Shown: positions 42,819 to 52,430, counted from the first letter of the stretch. The stretch is 64,000 nt of DNA from Paenibacillus sp. L3-i20 (GCF_022180385.2 NZ_BQME02000002.1:1860001-1924000), one strand, 5' to 3'. The notes: generated by a model not told the origin, from the letters alone. Made by a program: numbers and translations.

Positions 42819-44297
42819 TTATTCAGTAGTTGTTGTTGCCTCTGGAGAAGGTGCAACCTCTTCCGTAGTTGCCGCTCCTGCCGTACCTTCTGCTGCTTTC
42901 TTTTCATCCTTATCCGGTACAGATAACAACTCTTCACCTTTTATTTGAATGATTTCAAGAGCTTCTTTTATTTCCTTTTTGCCATCTTCGACTTCTTTTA
43001 GCTCTTGTCTCATCATGTCATAGAAACCCTCGTTGAATGCTTTAGGCAGCCTATCATATTCTAGAGAAGAACTGTTTTTCGAAGGCTTCAGCTTATAAAA
43101 CGCTGCAAAGTTGCGACCTTCTTCGTCTTTAATATATTTTGTATGGATTGGAAAACCATTATAATTCGGCGTTTTTGCTTTTACACGAGCGTATTCTTCA
43201 CTGGAAACATAAGAAATAAATTGCCATGCTGCATCAGCATTAGGTGAGTCTTTGGCAATACCAAAAATGGGGTCGTACCATGTATTGCTGCTTTCGTCAG
43301 GGAATTGCTCACTTACAGGTACTGTAACAACGTCCCAATTTTTAACGACACGGCCTTCTTCTTTAATATAGTTTGTTGCTTCATTGATCTGGGAAAGGAT
43401 ATAGTTGCCGTCAATGGACATAGCCAATCGACCACTGATGAATGGGTCTCTTAACAAGTGATCTTCATAGGAGAAGTTACTACCCATCATATTATTTTCT
43501 TGGTTATCTACATACATTGACTTTGATTTAATGGCATCTACAGCAGTTTGAACAGCTTTTTCCCAGCCTGTAGTATTGATGCTCATCTTTTTCGTTGCGG
43601 CATCAACAAACTTTAATCCCTCAGAACTCGCCAAAGCTGAACTTAACTGATGTAAATCACCGCTATAGCCAACTTTCAATCCATATATGCGTTCCTCTGG
43701 CTTCCCGTCAGTCGGGAATTGTTTAGCCAGATGTAAAACCTCTGACCAGGTCATTTGATCAGTTGGATATTCTATATTGTGTTTGTCGAACAAGTCTTTG
43801 TTGTAAAACAATACTTGGCTGCTAACTGAAGATGGCAAACCATATAATTGACCGCCGCCGAGCTCCTTCATATGGTCAAGCATACCAGGAATTAATCCTT
43901 CAGTTTGGAATTTATCTTTAGTCATATAAGAGCTTAAATCTAGTAGAGTTCCTTCTTCTGCTGCTTTTCCATAATCTTTAATATCCATCATAATAAGATC
44001 AGGTTTTTCTCTTTCAATTAATTCTTTTTTCTTTTTCTCGGGATCGAACTCTTCTCCTTCGGCCCCACCTTGATTATTATAAAGCTCCTGTGTAGAAACA
44101 ACTTGAATATCTACATTAGGATAAATTGCAGAAAACAACATGCCGTAATGTTGGAAAAACTGACCTTCATCATAATACATAACTTTTAAAGTAGAGACCT
44201 CATTTTTTTTCGCATCTTTGTCCCCGCCGAAGCTGCAACCAGCAAGCATGGACGCTAGCAATATGACTGGCATAGCTTTTTTCAACAACTTTTTCAT
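42819..44297 (-). CDS. ABC transporter solute-binding lipoprotein (family 1)
   Basis: 492 residues from ATG at 44297 (AGAGGGAGC upstream). Signal peptide with lipobox LLASMLAGC: Cys is lipid-modified. The two-lobe SBP fold of the extracellular family 1 type is seen in LKVMYYDEGQFFQ, YGLPSSVSSQVLFYNKDLFDKHNI, DAAWQFISYVSSEEYARVK and TYDPIFGIA. It binds a sugar or oligosaccharide. The C-terminus (GAATTEEVAPSPEATTTTE) is a low-complexity tail. No permease genes neighbour it, so it is an orphan subunit. Confidence 0.88.
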   Translation of the reverse strand: MKKLLKKAMPVILLASMLAGCSFGGDKDAKKNEVSTLKVMYYDEGQFFQHYGMLFSAIYPNVDIQVVSTQELYNNQGGAEGEEFDPEKKKKELIEREKPDLIMMDIKDYGKAAEEGTLLDLSSYMTKDKFQTEGLIPGMLDHMKELGGGQLYGLPSSVSSQVLFYNKDLFDKHNIEYPTDQMTWSEVLHLAKQFPTDGKPEERIYGLKVGYSGDLHQLSSALASSEGLKFVDAATKKMSINTTGWEKAVQTAVDAIKSKSMYVDNQENNMMGSNFSYEDHLLRDPFISGRLAMSIDGNYILSQINEATNYIKEEGRVVKNWDVVTVPVSEQFPDESSNTWYDPIFGIAKDSPNADAAWQFISYVSSEEYARVKAKTPNYNGFPIHTKYIKDEEGRNFAAFYKLKPSKNSSSLEYDRLPKAFNEGFYDMMRQELKEVEDGKKEIKEALEIIQIKGEELLSVPDKDEKKAAEGTAGAATTEEVAPSPEATTTTE

Positions 44298-44629
44298 TAG
44301 AGCTCCCTCTTTCGTTGTATAATTAACTAATCCAATATGTAACATATTGTAAACGAATACTATTGCAATAATGTTGCGTTTTAATGAATAAAATTACAAT
44401 TGAAACCAAAAAACTAACGTATAGACCTGTCAACAAGGTGTTTTTGATTAAAATGAATAAATGGGCACTTCGACTAGTTTTATTATAACTAATCGAAACA
44501 CCCGTTATATGCTACTTCTATTTTGTTTCTTCAAAAATGATTAACTTTGATTTTGTTGGATTTGTTTCTAAAACATTTCATAACGTTGCCTAAAACAATT
44601 TCCCCCGAATCGCCTGACAAATAAAAAAA
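44298..44629. other. Gene-free region before the solute-binding gene
   Basis: A/T-rich promoter region of the solute-binding protein gene; no element recognised except the tRNA terminator at its end. Confidence 0.4.
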
Positions 44630-44653
44630 GGGATCTTCAATATTGAAGATCCC
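44630..44653 (-). terminator. Terminator of tRNA-Ala
   Basis: A perfectly palindromic 24-nt hairpin (GGGATCTTCAA arms around TA) followed on the minus strand by seven T residues, 13 nt after the tRNA 3' end. Confidence 0.92.
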
Positions 44654-44666
44654 ATTGTAATTAATA

Positions 44667-44740
44667 TGGTGGAGCTACGCGGAATCGAACCGCGGACTGA
44701 TCGCTGCCAGCGACCTGTTTTCCCCCTAAACTATAGCCCC
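44667..44740 (-). tRNA. tRNA-Ala (anticodon GGC)
   Basis: 74 nt with encoded CCA. Minus strand begins GGGGCTATAGTTTAGG; acceptor GGGGCTA pairs TAGCTCC, including the G3-U70 pair that identifies alanine tRNA. The D-loop carries GGGGG, the anticodon arm is GGTCG-CTGGCAG-CGATC (loop anticodon GGC) and the T arm CGCGG-TTCGATT-CCGCG. It decodes GCC/GCU alanine codons. Followed by a strong terminator. Confidence 0.93.
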
Positions 44741-44770
44741 ATATTTAATGTTGGTGTTTGTGTAATCAAC

Positions 44771-44812
44771 TAGGTGTCTGCTACCAGCTCAGCTGAGTCT
44801 CCAATTACAACA
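44771..44812 (-). pseudogene. Possible degenerate tRNA 5' half
   Basis: Minus strand gives GGAGACTCAGCTGAGCTGG-TAGCAGACACC, which resembles acceptor 5' strand plus a D-arm (AGCTNAGCTGGTAG). No anticodon or T arm follows. Low confidence; may be coincidence next to the real tRNA. Confidence 0.25.
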
Positions 44813-45013
44813 AGATTGATCATATCACGTGAGGTAAATAGTGTCAATTAGTCACTTTCACTATGACATTATTCTGAGATCATGTCACTATGGCACATGA
44901 TCAACTCCACTTAAACACAGCAGTCATGGAAAGAAGTCTAATCATATTTTATGAAATACAGTGAAGAATGTCTGGAATTCCACGTTCTGAAACAACGTAC
45001 AGTTTCATCGCCA

Positions 45014-45039
45014 CCAAGCCACCTGAAACGGTGGCTTGG
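45014..45039. terminator. Perfect 10-bp hairpin after nrdR
   Basis: CCAAGCCACC/GGTGGCTTGG with a TGAAAC loop, 38 nt past the nrdR stop (minus strand). No T tract, so terminator function is not assured. Confidence 0.5.
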
Positions 45040-45077
45040 CATAAACGCAAACATAACATTTTCTCAGACGATTGACA

Positions 45078-45554
45078 CTATTCTCCCCCACCATTGAGCG
45101 GATGCTTGGACAATAAGTTGTTTAGTTCTTTCATAAACATGTCGATATCCTTGAACTGGCGATATACCGACGCGAAGCGTACGTAAGCTACTTCGTCAAC
45201 TGGATAGAGCTGACTCATAACGATGCCGCCAATTTCACTGCTATCGACTTCAGCTACTGCTGTTGTACGAAGCTCCTTTTCAACCTCGGAGACGATCACT
45301 TCAAGCCTTTCAACGGGAACAGGACGTTTCTCACAGGCCCGAATCAGACCACGCAATATTTTGTCACGGCTGAACTCTTCTCTGCTACCGTCCTTCTTAA
45401 TGACAATTAGAGGTGTCTCCTCAATCATTTCAAAGGTTGTAAATCTCCTGCTGCACTTCTCACACTCACGGCGACGGCGAATGGATTTATTTTCGTTAGC
45501 TGGTCTGGAATCCAGCACTTTAGTTCCTGCATAATCGCAATATGGGCACTTCAT
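45078..45554 (-). CDS. nrdR: Transcriptional regulator NrdR
   Basis: 158 residues. Zinc ribbon [20 protein letters not shown]...[17 protein letters not shown] (C3, C6, C31, C34 pattern), then ATP-cone [34 protein letters not shown]. NrdR represses ribonucleotide reductase genes, reading dATP/ATP status through the cone. Typical length and its Bacillales location near coaE, mutM and polA support the call. Confidence 0.97.
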   Translation of the reverse strand: MKCPYCDYAGTKVLDSRPANENKSIRRRRECEKCSRRFTTFEMIEETPLIVIKKDGSREEFSRDKILRGLIRACEKRPVPVERLEVIVSEVEKELRTTAVAEVDSSEIGGIVMSQLYPVDEVAYVRFASVYRQFKDIDMFMKELNNLLSKHPLNGGGE

Positions 45555-45679
45555 AAGGACATCCTCCCTTCCTCTACATTAGTTATTTAAACAATTCTAA
45601 AAAATACCATACGTTTCCTGTAATGAACTTTGGAATTTCGCACATAATACATTTACCAACCACGAGGAGGTGAACATCA

Positions 45680-45892
45680 ATGAGCAACCGCAGCAGCAAC
45701 CAATTGGTAGTGCCACAGGCTTCCGCAGCTCTAGACCAACTGAAATATGAAGTTGCACAAGAGCTTGGTATCAATCTTTCTCAAGACGGATACTACGGTA
45801 ACCTTACAACGAGAGAAGCAGGCTCCATCGGAGGTAGCATCACTCGTCGTCTAGTACAAATCGCAGAGCAATCTCTAGCAGGTCGTCAATAA
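45680..45892 (+). CDS. Alpha/beta-type small acid-soluble spore protein
   Basis: 70 residues, SASP family: NQLVVPQASAALDQLKYEVAQELGINL, with the GPR-protease recognition segment (YEVAQELG), and GNLTTREAGSIGGSITRRLVQIAEQ. These coat spore DNA and protect it from UV and heat, then are degraded at germination. RBS GAGGAGGTGA before ATG. Expression is expected from the forespore sigma factor; not seen in the sequence. Single gene with its own hairpin after it. Confidence 0.95.
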   Translation: MSNRSSNQLVVPQASAALDQLKYEVAQELGINLSQDGYYGNLTTREAGSIGGSITRRLVQIAEQSLAGRQ

Positions 45893-45921
45893 TGATTCAT
45901 TTGTATGAATAACAGAACGCT

Positions 45922-45956
45922 TTGGAGTGGCTCGTCCAGAAGTGACGACCCTCCAA
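45922..45956 (+). terminator. Terminator after the spore-protein gene
   Basis: Broken stem TTGGAG-GG-CGTC / GACG-CC-CTCCAA, 30 nt downstream of the SASP stop, followed by GGCTTCGTTG. Moderate. Confidence 0.55.
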
Positions 45957-45984
45957 GGCTTCGTTGTATGTTCTAAGTTAAGTT

Positions 45985-46554
45985 TCAAAAGCTTGGATAT
46001 AAGTTTCTATACTTATTATAATAATAAATAACCCTTTGTACATAGTGACGAGTTTCTCCAAATGGAATATCCTTGACAGTGTCCATCTCCCCATTCCAAC
46101 TACCTGAATCGAGCCACTTTCGGACATTGCCAGGACCTGCGTTATATGCCGCAACTGCAACAACTACATTTTGGTCAAATTGCTTATGCAATGAGCTTAA
46201 ATACCAAGTTCCCACTTCGATACTAACATCGGCACGATGTCGCAACTTATAATCATCAACTGCCTCAAATCCTGCTTTCTGTACAACCCACTCTGCTGTG
46301 CTCGGCATTAGCTGCATTAAACCAAGCGCACCTTTTTTTGACTCCCTGCCTGTTTTAAAATTGGATTCCGCCCGAATAATCGCAGCTACCAAATGCGGCT
46401 CGAGCCCATAAGTTAAAGCGCTTGCTCGTATATCATCTTTATAATGGATTGGATACATGAACGAAGCAAGCCAATCCGATTTAAAAAATAAGATTGCAAT
46501 AAGTCCCAGCAGCACAATTAACAAAAATCTTTTTTTTAATAAAATGTTCTTCAT
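45985..46554 (-). CDS. Lytic transglycosylase (SLT domain)
   Basis: 189 residues. Membrane anchor near 8-24 (RFLLIVLLGLIAILFF), then the SLT lysozyme-like domain: LVAAIIRAESNFKTGRESKKGALGLMQLMPSTAEWV (catalytic Glu in RAESNF, GLMQLMP motif) and NVVVAVAAYNAGPGNVRKWL. Cleaves peptidoglycan glycan strands with 1,6-anhydro product. ATG overlaps the coaE stop by 4 nt (ATGA), so it is translationally coupled to coaE. Confidence 0.93.
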   Translation of the reverse strand: MKNILLKKRFLLIVLLGLIAILFFKSDWLASFMYPIHYKDDIRASALTYGLEPHLVAAIIRAESNFKTGRESKKGALGLMQLMPSTAEWVVQKAGFEAVDDYKLRHRADVSIEVGTWYLSSLHKQFDQNVVVAVAAYNAGPGNVRKWLDSGSWNGEMDTVKDIPFGETRHYVQRVIYYYNKYRNLYPSF

Positions 46555-47153
46555 ACTATTTCCTTGACCTGACTTTCCCAAAATTGAAGCACTTGCTGCT
46601 TTGTTTCTTCGAGTGAACCGCTATTATCAATAACCCAGTCCCCACGTTTGCGTTTTTCTTCGATATCAAGCTGAAGAGATACCCGCAGCTCGGCATTCTC
46701 ACGCGTCATCCCATTGCGCTTCATTAATCGTTCTATCTGTAGCTTCGCTGGTACGTACACAACCATTATACCTTCGTATAAATGTTCTTGCTTAGTCTCA
46801 TACAGTAAAGGCACATCACCTATGACTAGCTGCAGTGGATTCTGCTCGACATAACTATGTATTCGCTCTTGCATACGCATTCTAATTGCAGGATGCGTTA
46901 TTGCTTCAAGCTTGCTTAGCGCTTTAGCATCATTGAATACGATAGCACCAAGCGCTGGTCGATTCAGTTTTCCGTCTGGCAGCAATACTGCTTGTCCGAA
47001 CAAGGAGGCGATCGCCTCTAATGCCGGTTCACCGGGAAGGACGATCTCTCTTGCAATGACATCAGCATCTACCAGCTTAGCGCCTAGATCGACAAGCATT
47101 TCACCAATGGTGCTCTTGCCGCTGGCGATACCACCAGTCAAGCCAATGATCAT
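46551..47153 (-). CDS. coaE: Dephospho-CoA kinase
   Basis: 200 residues from ATG at 47153 (GGGGGTG 7 nt upstream; earlier frame starts ignored). P-loop IGLTGGIASGKST, DADVIAREI, HPAIR region and the lid VSLQLDIEEKRKRGDWVIDNSG. Last step of coenzyme A synthesis (ATP-dependent 3'-phosphorylation). Co-oriented with ytaF (15-nt gap) and the lytic transglycosylase (overlap). Confidence 0.96.
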   Translation of the reverse strand: MIIGLTGGIASGKSTIGEMLVDLGAKLVDADVIAREIVLPGEPALEAIASLFGQAVLLPDGKLNRPALGAIVFNDAKALSKLEAITHPAIRMRMQERIHSYVEQNPLQLVIGDVPLLYETKQEHLYEGIMVVYVPAKLQIERLMKRNGMTRENAELRVSLQLDIEEKRKRGDWVIDNSGSLEETKQQVLQFWESQVKEIV

Positions 47154-47168
47154 AGGTTTCACCCCCAA

Positions 47169-47888
47169 TTATAACAACTTCATAATGCCCATCATAATTA
47201 ATAATATACCTGGCAGGAACGACAATGCCTGCATTCCTCGCTTCGCTGCAAAACGAAAGCCTATCGATGTACCGCTCACTAGAAATAAAGCGCTTGATAT
47301 TGCGATCACTACAGCTGTAATGAGAGCTGGAAGACCAAGCAAAGCTGCTCCTAAGCCAGCACCTAATGCGTCAAGTGATAAGGCGACCCCAAGCATTATC
47401 GCCTCTGAGGCGGAAATGACGCCCGAACGGTCAACGTCTGCCGCTTGTGGTGTACGCAATATTTGAATAACTAATCCAAGACGTTTCAGTTCGAGCAAAA
47501 TAACGGGTGTTGCTTCTACTCGCGCTTCAGAGGGACTACTTTCCAAACCACTTGCTTCATTAGCGCTAATGCCTGCTTTTTCTTCATCCAGCGTTACATC
47601 CGAATCGTTCGTATGCTTACTTCTCAATAGCTGAAACAGCGCCCAACAACCTATGACGATCAGTATAATAGCTCCGATCAATTTGGCAGCAGATTCTGAA
47701 ATATATCCACTTAGCCATCCGCCTGCTTGCATAGACAACCATATAATGAAGCCCGAGCAACAAGCAATAATAAACACCGATAGGAAAGGTATACGAATTT
47801 TCCTTAAACCGTAAGTCACGCCAACTCCGAATCCATCCAGGCTAACGGCAAAAGCAAGCACGACCAGCGATACCATATGTGCAATCAA
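47169..47888 (-). CDS. ytaF: Sporulation membrane protein YtaF (MntP-like)
   Basis: 239 residues from the TTG at 47888 (GGAGGAG, 7 nt). Six membrane segments in two halves: LVVLAFAVSLDGFGVGVTYGLRKIRIPFLS, ...MLGVALSLDALGAGLGAALLG, with the paired VSLDG/LSLDA motifs of the TerC/MntP manganese-efflux type. A soluble loop at ~95-150 contains DEEKAGISANEASG. It is found in spore formers and its position between coaE and mutM matches the Bacillales order. Confidence 0.92.
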   Translation of the reverse strand: MIAHMVSLVVLAFAVSLDGFGVGVTYGLRKIRIPFLSVFIIACCSGFIIWLSMQAGGWLSGYISESAAKLIGAIILIVIGCWALFQLLRSKHTNDSDVTLDEEKAGISANEASGLESSPSEARVEATPVILLELKRLGLVIQILRTPQAADVDRSGVISASEAIMLGVALSLDALGAGLGAALLGLPALITAVVIAISSALFLVSGTSIGFRFAAKRGMQALSFLPGILLIMMGIMKLL

Positions 47889-48029
47889 CCCCAAGCTCCT
47901 CCCCGCATAACGGATGCCAACTCATGCAAGGTGCCAATGTGAGGACATCCGCCTATCGTTCGTAACATCATCATATGCGGGGGAGGAACTGAGGTGCAGA
48001 ATTTTACTGATGCTGCACACTGAATAGAA

Positions 48030-48869
48030 CTACTTTGCTGACTTAGTTGGTTGACATTTCTTGCAAATATGAGTTCCTCTGCCACCGACAACAAACTTCT
48101 CAATCGGCATACCACAGCTTGGACAAGGCTCATTTTTCCTACCATAGACATTAAACTGATGCTGGAACATCCCCATCTCTCCTTGTCCATTTACATAGGA
48201 CTTGATGGATGAACCTCCCGCTTCTACTGCTCGTCCCAGCGTAGAGCGAATAGCATCGTACAGCTTATTCCACTCTGCAGAATTCAAGCTGTTAGGTGTA
48301 CGTTCAGGATGTATGTGCGCCATGAACAAAGCCTCATCAACATAAATATTGCCGAGCCCAACGATAAGCTCCTGATTTAACAACAGCGGCTTAATACTTG
48401 TTGTCCGCTTCTCCAACTTCTCACGAAGAATCTTTGCCGTGAAATCTTCTTCAAGCGGTTCAATTCCAAGTTTATTAAGTGGTGGAAGCAGCAAATCGTC
48501 CCCTGTTTTGAATAAATGCATCGTACCGAATTGACGTACATCCTTATAGCGGAGATCCGTACCATCGTGGAAATGAAACAATACATGGTTATGTTTCTCG
48601 ACTGGATCATCGGATGCAAATACGCCATAACGACCTTCCATCCTTAAGTGCGACACAAGCACAAGCCCGTCCAATATAATACGCAGAAACTTTCCGCGTC
48701 TCTCTATAGTTTGAATCGTGTGACCTACAAGAGCATCAGCAAACTGCTCCGGCTCAGCAGGTCTCTGTATAATTCTAGGAAGCTTCACCGTAACGGAAGT
48801 GATCCGCTTGCCGGCAACAAGCTCGATTAATGTTCTTTTTACTGTTTCTACCTCTGGTAATTCAGGCAT
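48030..48869 (-). CDS. mutM: Formamidopyrimidine-DNA glycosylase
   Basis: 279 residues. N-terminal PELPEVETVKRTL (Pro1/Glu2 catalytic), LGNIYVDEALF, and the C-terminal zinc finger YGRKNEPCPSCGMPIEKFVVGGRGTHICKKCQ. Removes 8-oxoguanine and formamidopyrimidines from DNA. Preceded by polA on the same strand with a hairpin between them. Confidence 0.97.
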   Translation of the reverse strand: MPELPEVETVKRTLIELVAGKRITSVTVKLPRIIQRPAEPEQFADALVGHTIQTIERRGKFLRIILDGLVLVSHLRMEGRYGVFASDDPVEKHNHVLFHFHDGTDLRYKDVRQFGTMHLFKTGDDLLLPPLNKLGIEPLEEDFTAKILREKLEKRTTSIKPLLLNQELIVGLGNIYVDEALFMAHIHPERTPNSLNSAEWNKLYDAIRSTLGRAVEAGGSSIKSYVNGQGEMGMFQHQFNVYGRKNEPCPSCGMPIEKFVVGGRGTHICKKCQPTKSAK

Positions 48870-48903
48870 CTCTTCTCACCTCAACTCCCATTATACTTCA
48901 AAA

Positions 48904-48919
48904 GGGGCGAATCCGCCCC
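48904..48919 (-). terminator. Hairpin between polA and mutM
   Basis: GGGGCG/CGCCCC stem with a 4-nt loop, then CTTTTG on the minus strand, 9 nt after the polA stop. May be a terminator or attenuator within the operon. Confidence 0.65.
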
Positions 48920-48927
48920 CCTTAAGC

Positions 48928-51618
48928 TTACTTTGCTTCATACCAATTATCACCGAAGCTAACATCTGCCTTAAGCGGAACATCCAGCTTAAGCGCACCT
49001 GACATCACTTCTGGTACAAGCGTCTTCATTAATTCCAGCTCATCCGCTGGAACTTCAAAGACTAGCTCATCATGTACTTGCAATAGCATACGACTTTTTA
49101 GTCCACGCGAGCGCAGCGCTTCATCCATTTGAACCATAGCAAGCTTAATGATGTCTGCTGCAGTTCCTTGGATTGGTGTATTCATCGCAGTACGTTCCGC
49201 GAAGGAACGCAGATTAAAGTTCGACGCTTTAATCTCTGGCAAATAACGGCGGCGATCGAGCAGCGTTGTCACGTAGCCATCACTCTTCGCCTGAGCGACT
49301 ATATCATCCATATAGCGGCGAACACCTTTGAATACGTTGAAATATTGTTCAATAAAGTGAGCTGCATCTTTACGCGTAATCCCAAGATTTTGCGATAATC
49401 CGAAATCACTTATCCCATAAACGATACCGAAGTTGACCGCTTTCGCAGATCGTCTCATATTGCTATCCACTTCATCAGCCGTTACACCGAATACATCCAT
49501 CGCAGTTTTTGTATGAATGTCCATATCATTAATAAACGCTTCTTTTAAGTTCTCGTCACCTGAAATGTGAGCAAGCACTCGAAGCTCGATTTGGGAATAG
49601 TCGGCTGCCAATATGGACCAACCCGGCTCAGATGGAACAAATGCTTTACGGATTTGTCTTCCCTCTTCCAGTCGGATTGGAATGTTTTGCAAATTCGGAA
49701 ATTGGCTGCTTAATCGACCTGTTGCCGCTATCGTCTGACGATAATACGTATGCACTTTACCTGTTTCCTTACGTATCTCTTTAAGCAATCCCTCTACATA
49801 AGTGGATTGCAACTTCGATAGCTGGCGGTAATGTAAAATTAACGGGATGATATCATGATAAGGAGCAAGCTCCTCCAGTACCTCAGCATCCGTCGAATAT
49901 CCTGTTTTCGTCTTTTTCTTAGCTGGAAGTCCCAACTTATCAAATAATATTTCGCCAAGCTGCTTCGGAGAACCAATATTGAATTCTTGCCCTGCATGTG
50001 TATGGATTTCACTAATTAAAACTTTCAGCTGTGTTTCGAGCCCTTTTCCTAATGTCTCAAGCTCCTCATTCTTTACACGAATGCCCTGATGCTCCATTCC
50101 TGCAAGTACACGAGAAAGCGGCTGCTCCAGCTCAAAATAAAGCTTAGCCATGTCCGTACGCGACAGTTCTTCCGTAATAATCGGCAGCAATTGTCTGACG
50201 GCATCGCCCTTCAAAGCGAGGTGACGGAACAAGATGTCGTTGTCCGGCACTTTAAACTTAGCACCTTTGCCATAAACAGACTCATCCGAGGGTAAACCAT
50301 ACAATCCTTTACGATCATAAATCGCTCCAAGTGACAACGCACTTTCTGTAGGATCAAGTAGATAAGCACCCAACTGAACATCGAAAGCTGTTCCGCCAAG
50401 TGAATATCCCGCCCATTTGAGCGCCAACTCCGATTTGTGCATATCAAAGCCATACTTTGGAATACTTTCATCCGCCAGCCATTTTCTCAGCCCTTCAGCC
50501 TGTGGCAGCTGCAATGCCGCAAAAGGCAATACATATACATGATCCTCCAATGAGAATGATAAGCCAATTATCTCTGCATGATGAGGGTTTTCTCCAATTG
50601 CTTCTATGTATAGTCCATGCTTGTCCGACGTCGAAAGTTTTGTTAACAGCTCGTCAAACTTTACTAATTCATCGTCAACATCAATAATCGTAACTTCTAA
50701 TTCTGCCGCAGCTGCTTTAGCTTCTGTCTCCGTTGCTCCGCCATCCTTCACGCTTAGTCCGAGTCTCTCCATGAGCGACTTGAACTCCAGCTTGCGGAAC
50801 GCTTCACCAAGCTGCTCATTGTCATAACCAGCATAACGAATTTCTTCTGTTCCTGTCTCTAACGGTACTTCTCGGAAAATAGTTGCCAACTTCTTGCTCA
50901 TTACAGCGTCATCGCGATGATTTTCAAGATTTTCCTTCAACTTGCCCTTCAGCTTGTCCAGATTGTCCAAAACATTCTCGACAGAATTGTATTCATGAAG
51001 CAGCTTAAGTGCAGTCTTCTCACCCACCCCAGGGACACCTGGGATGTTATCTGATGTATCTCCCATTAGACCTTTAAGATCAATGATTTGCAGTGGGGCT
51101 AACCCATACTTTTCTTGAATAGCATCTGGCGTATACAGATCAACTTCACTAACACCTTTACGCGTAACAGCAACTGTAACCCCAGTTGATGAAAGCTGCA
51201 GCATATCTTTGTCGCCTGTTACAACAATGGTTTGCACACCTTGCTCATCTGCTTGCTTCGTTAATGTTCCAATAATATCATCCGCCTCATAACCCGAAAG
51301 TTCGAACTGGGCAATGCCGAATGACGTAATAAGCTCCTTTAAAACTGGGAATTGTTCGGATAACTCAGGTGGTGTCTTCTGTCTTCCGCCTTTATATTCA
51401 CTGTAGCCTTCATGTCGGAACGTAATTTTGCCCGCGTCGAAAGCGACGAGTACATGAGTTGGCTTATGCTCTTCAAGCAGCTTAAGCAACATCGTAGTAA
51501 AACCGTATATTGCATTCGTATGTTGTCCCGCAGAGTTCGTCAGCGGCGGCATTGCAAAAAATGCCCTGTACGCGATACTGTTTCCATCAATTAACATCCA
51601 TTTATCCATATGTTTCAT
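48928..51618 (-). CDS. polA: DNA polymerase I
   Basis: 896 residues. The 5'-3' exonuclease region starts WMLIDGNSIAYRAFFAMPPL and includes GLMGDTSDNIPGVPGVGEKTA. The 3'-5' exonuclease-like domain (300-500) lacks the DxE catalytic motif (LYIEAIGENPHH), as in the Bacillus enzyme, so proofreading is absent. Polymerase motifs A (ADYSQIELRVLAHISGDENL), B (RRSAKAVNFGIVYGISDFGLSQNL) and C (LLQVHDELVFEVP) are intact. Used in Okazaki-fragment processing and repair. Start at the second in-frame ATG (GAGGTG before it). Confidence 0.97.
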   Translation of the reverse strand: MKHMDKWMLIDGNSIAYRAFFAMPPLTNSAGQHTNAIYGFTTMLLKLLEEHKPTHVLVAFDAGKITFRHEGYSEYKGGRQKTPPELSEQFPVLKELITSFGIAQFELSGYEADDIIGTLTKQADEQGVQTIVVTGDKDMLQLSSTGVTVAVTRKGVSEVDLYTPDAIQEKYGLAPLQIIDLKGLMGDTSDNIPGVPGVGEKTALKLLHEYNSVENVLDNLDKLKGKLKENLENHRDDAVMSKKLATIFREVPLETGTEEIRYAGYDNEQLGEAFRKLEFKSLMERLGLSVKDGGATETEAKAAAAELEVTIIDVDDELVKFDELLTKLSTSDKHGLYIEAIGENPHHAEIIGLSFSLEDHVYVLPFAALQLPQAEGLRKWLADESIPKYGFDMHKSELALKWAGYSLGGTAFDVQLGAYLLDPTESALSLGAIYDRKGLYGLPSDESVYGKGAKFKVPDNDILFRHLALKGDAVRQLLPIITEELSRTDMAKLYFELEQPLSRVLAGMEHQGIRVKNEELETLGKGLETQLKVLISEIHTHAGQEFNIGSPKQLGEILFDKLGLPAKKKTKTGYSTDAEVLEELAPYHDIIPLILHYRQLSKLQSTYVEGLLKEIRKETGKVHTYYRQTIAATGRLSSQFPNLQNIPIRLEEGRQIRKAFVPSEPGWSILAADYSQIELRVLAHISGDENLKEAFINDMDIHTKTAMDVFGVTADEVDSNMRRSAKAVNFGIVYGISDFGLSQNLGITRKDAAHFIEQYFNVFKGVRRYMDDIVAQAKSDGYVTTLLDRRRYLPEIKASNFNLRSFAERTAMNTPIQGTAADIIKLAMVQMDEALRSRGLKSRMLLQVHDELVFEVPADELELMKTLVPEVMSGALKLDVPLKADVSFGDNWYEAK

Positions 51619-51660
51619 TAGCACCTCACTTCAATACTATCCTAACTACTATCATACCAC

Positions 51661-51717
51661 AAAATGGGCTTTTCCCAAGCATCGCAACTGACGTCCGATA
51701 CGGGAAAAGCCCATTTT
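51661..51717. terminator. 16-bp perfect hairpin between phoU and polA
   Basis: AAAATGGGCTTTTCCC pairs perfectly with its complement across a 25-nt loop; it follows the phoU stop by 3 nt on the minus strand and ends in TTTTG. Confidence 0.85.
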
Positions 51718-51720
51718 TGT

Positions 51721-52383
51721 TTATGCATTTAGATCTGGTCTGCTGCCTGTTACGAGGTATACGACACTTTCACCAATATTAGTTGCATGATCGCCGAACC
51801 TTTCCATCGAACGCCCCACAAATGCAAGTAATGAAGCCTGTGCGATGTTACGAGGATTTTCCATCATAAGCATCGTAAGCTCTCGTGTAATCTGACCAAA
51901 CAGCGCATCTACTTGGTCATCATCTTTAGCCATCTTGTAAGCTAAATCCACATTTTCATGGATAAAGGATTGAATTGATTCATACGTCATCGTCTGAACG
52001 ACTTCGGCCATGCGCGGTAGATCAATTAGCGGCTTAATCAGTGTCTGACCTTCAAGTCTCAGCACAACCTTCGCTATATCAACAGAAATGTCGCCCATTC
52101 TCTCAAGGTCGCTAGCAATGCGGAAAGCTGACAATATTCTACGCAAATCTTTGGCAACTGGCTGCTGGGTTGCAATCAGCTTTGAGCCTAGCTCCATAAT
52201 TTTTTCTTCCATATTGTTTAGCTTCGGATCTTCGTTAATGACGACCTGAGCCCGCTTCATATCCACATCCTTTAATGCTTCCATTGACTCCACAAGCGCA
52301 TGTTCAACGAAATTACCCATATCTACAAGCAAATTATGAAGCTGCTCCAAACCTTGATCGAACTCTTTCCGTATCGTCATCAT
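51721..52383 (-). CDS. phoU: Phosphate-signalling protein PhoU
   Basis: 220 residues, two homologous three-helix bundles: FDQGLEQLHNLLVDMGNFVEHALVESMEAL, LIATQQPVAKDLRRILSAFRIASDLERMGDISVDIAKV and RSMERFGDHATNIGESVVYLVTG (ExxxD metal-cluster motifs). Negative modulator of Pst transport and PhoR signalling. Last gene of the pst cluster, 47 nt after pstB. Confidence 0.96.
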   Translation of the reverse strand: MMTIRKEFDQGLEQLHNLLVDMGNFVEHALVESMEALKDVDMKRAQVVINEDPKLNNMEEKIMELGSKLIATQQPVAKDLRRILSAFRIASDLERMGDISVDIAKVVLRLEGQTLIKPLIDLPRMAEVVQTMTYESIQSFIHENVDLAYKMAKDDDQVDALFGQITRELTMLMMENPRNIAQASLLAFVGRSMERFGDHATNIGESVVYLVTGSRPDLNA

Positions 52384-52430
52384 TCGAATACCCCCTATGA
52401 GTTAATCTTTGCCACTATTTATTAGGAAAA

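Noticed and set aside
47885-48190. Minus-strand 101-residue frame at the mutM end
   Set aside because: Out-of-frame shadow of mutM's zinc-finger region.
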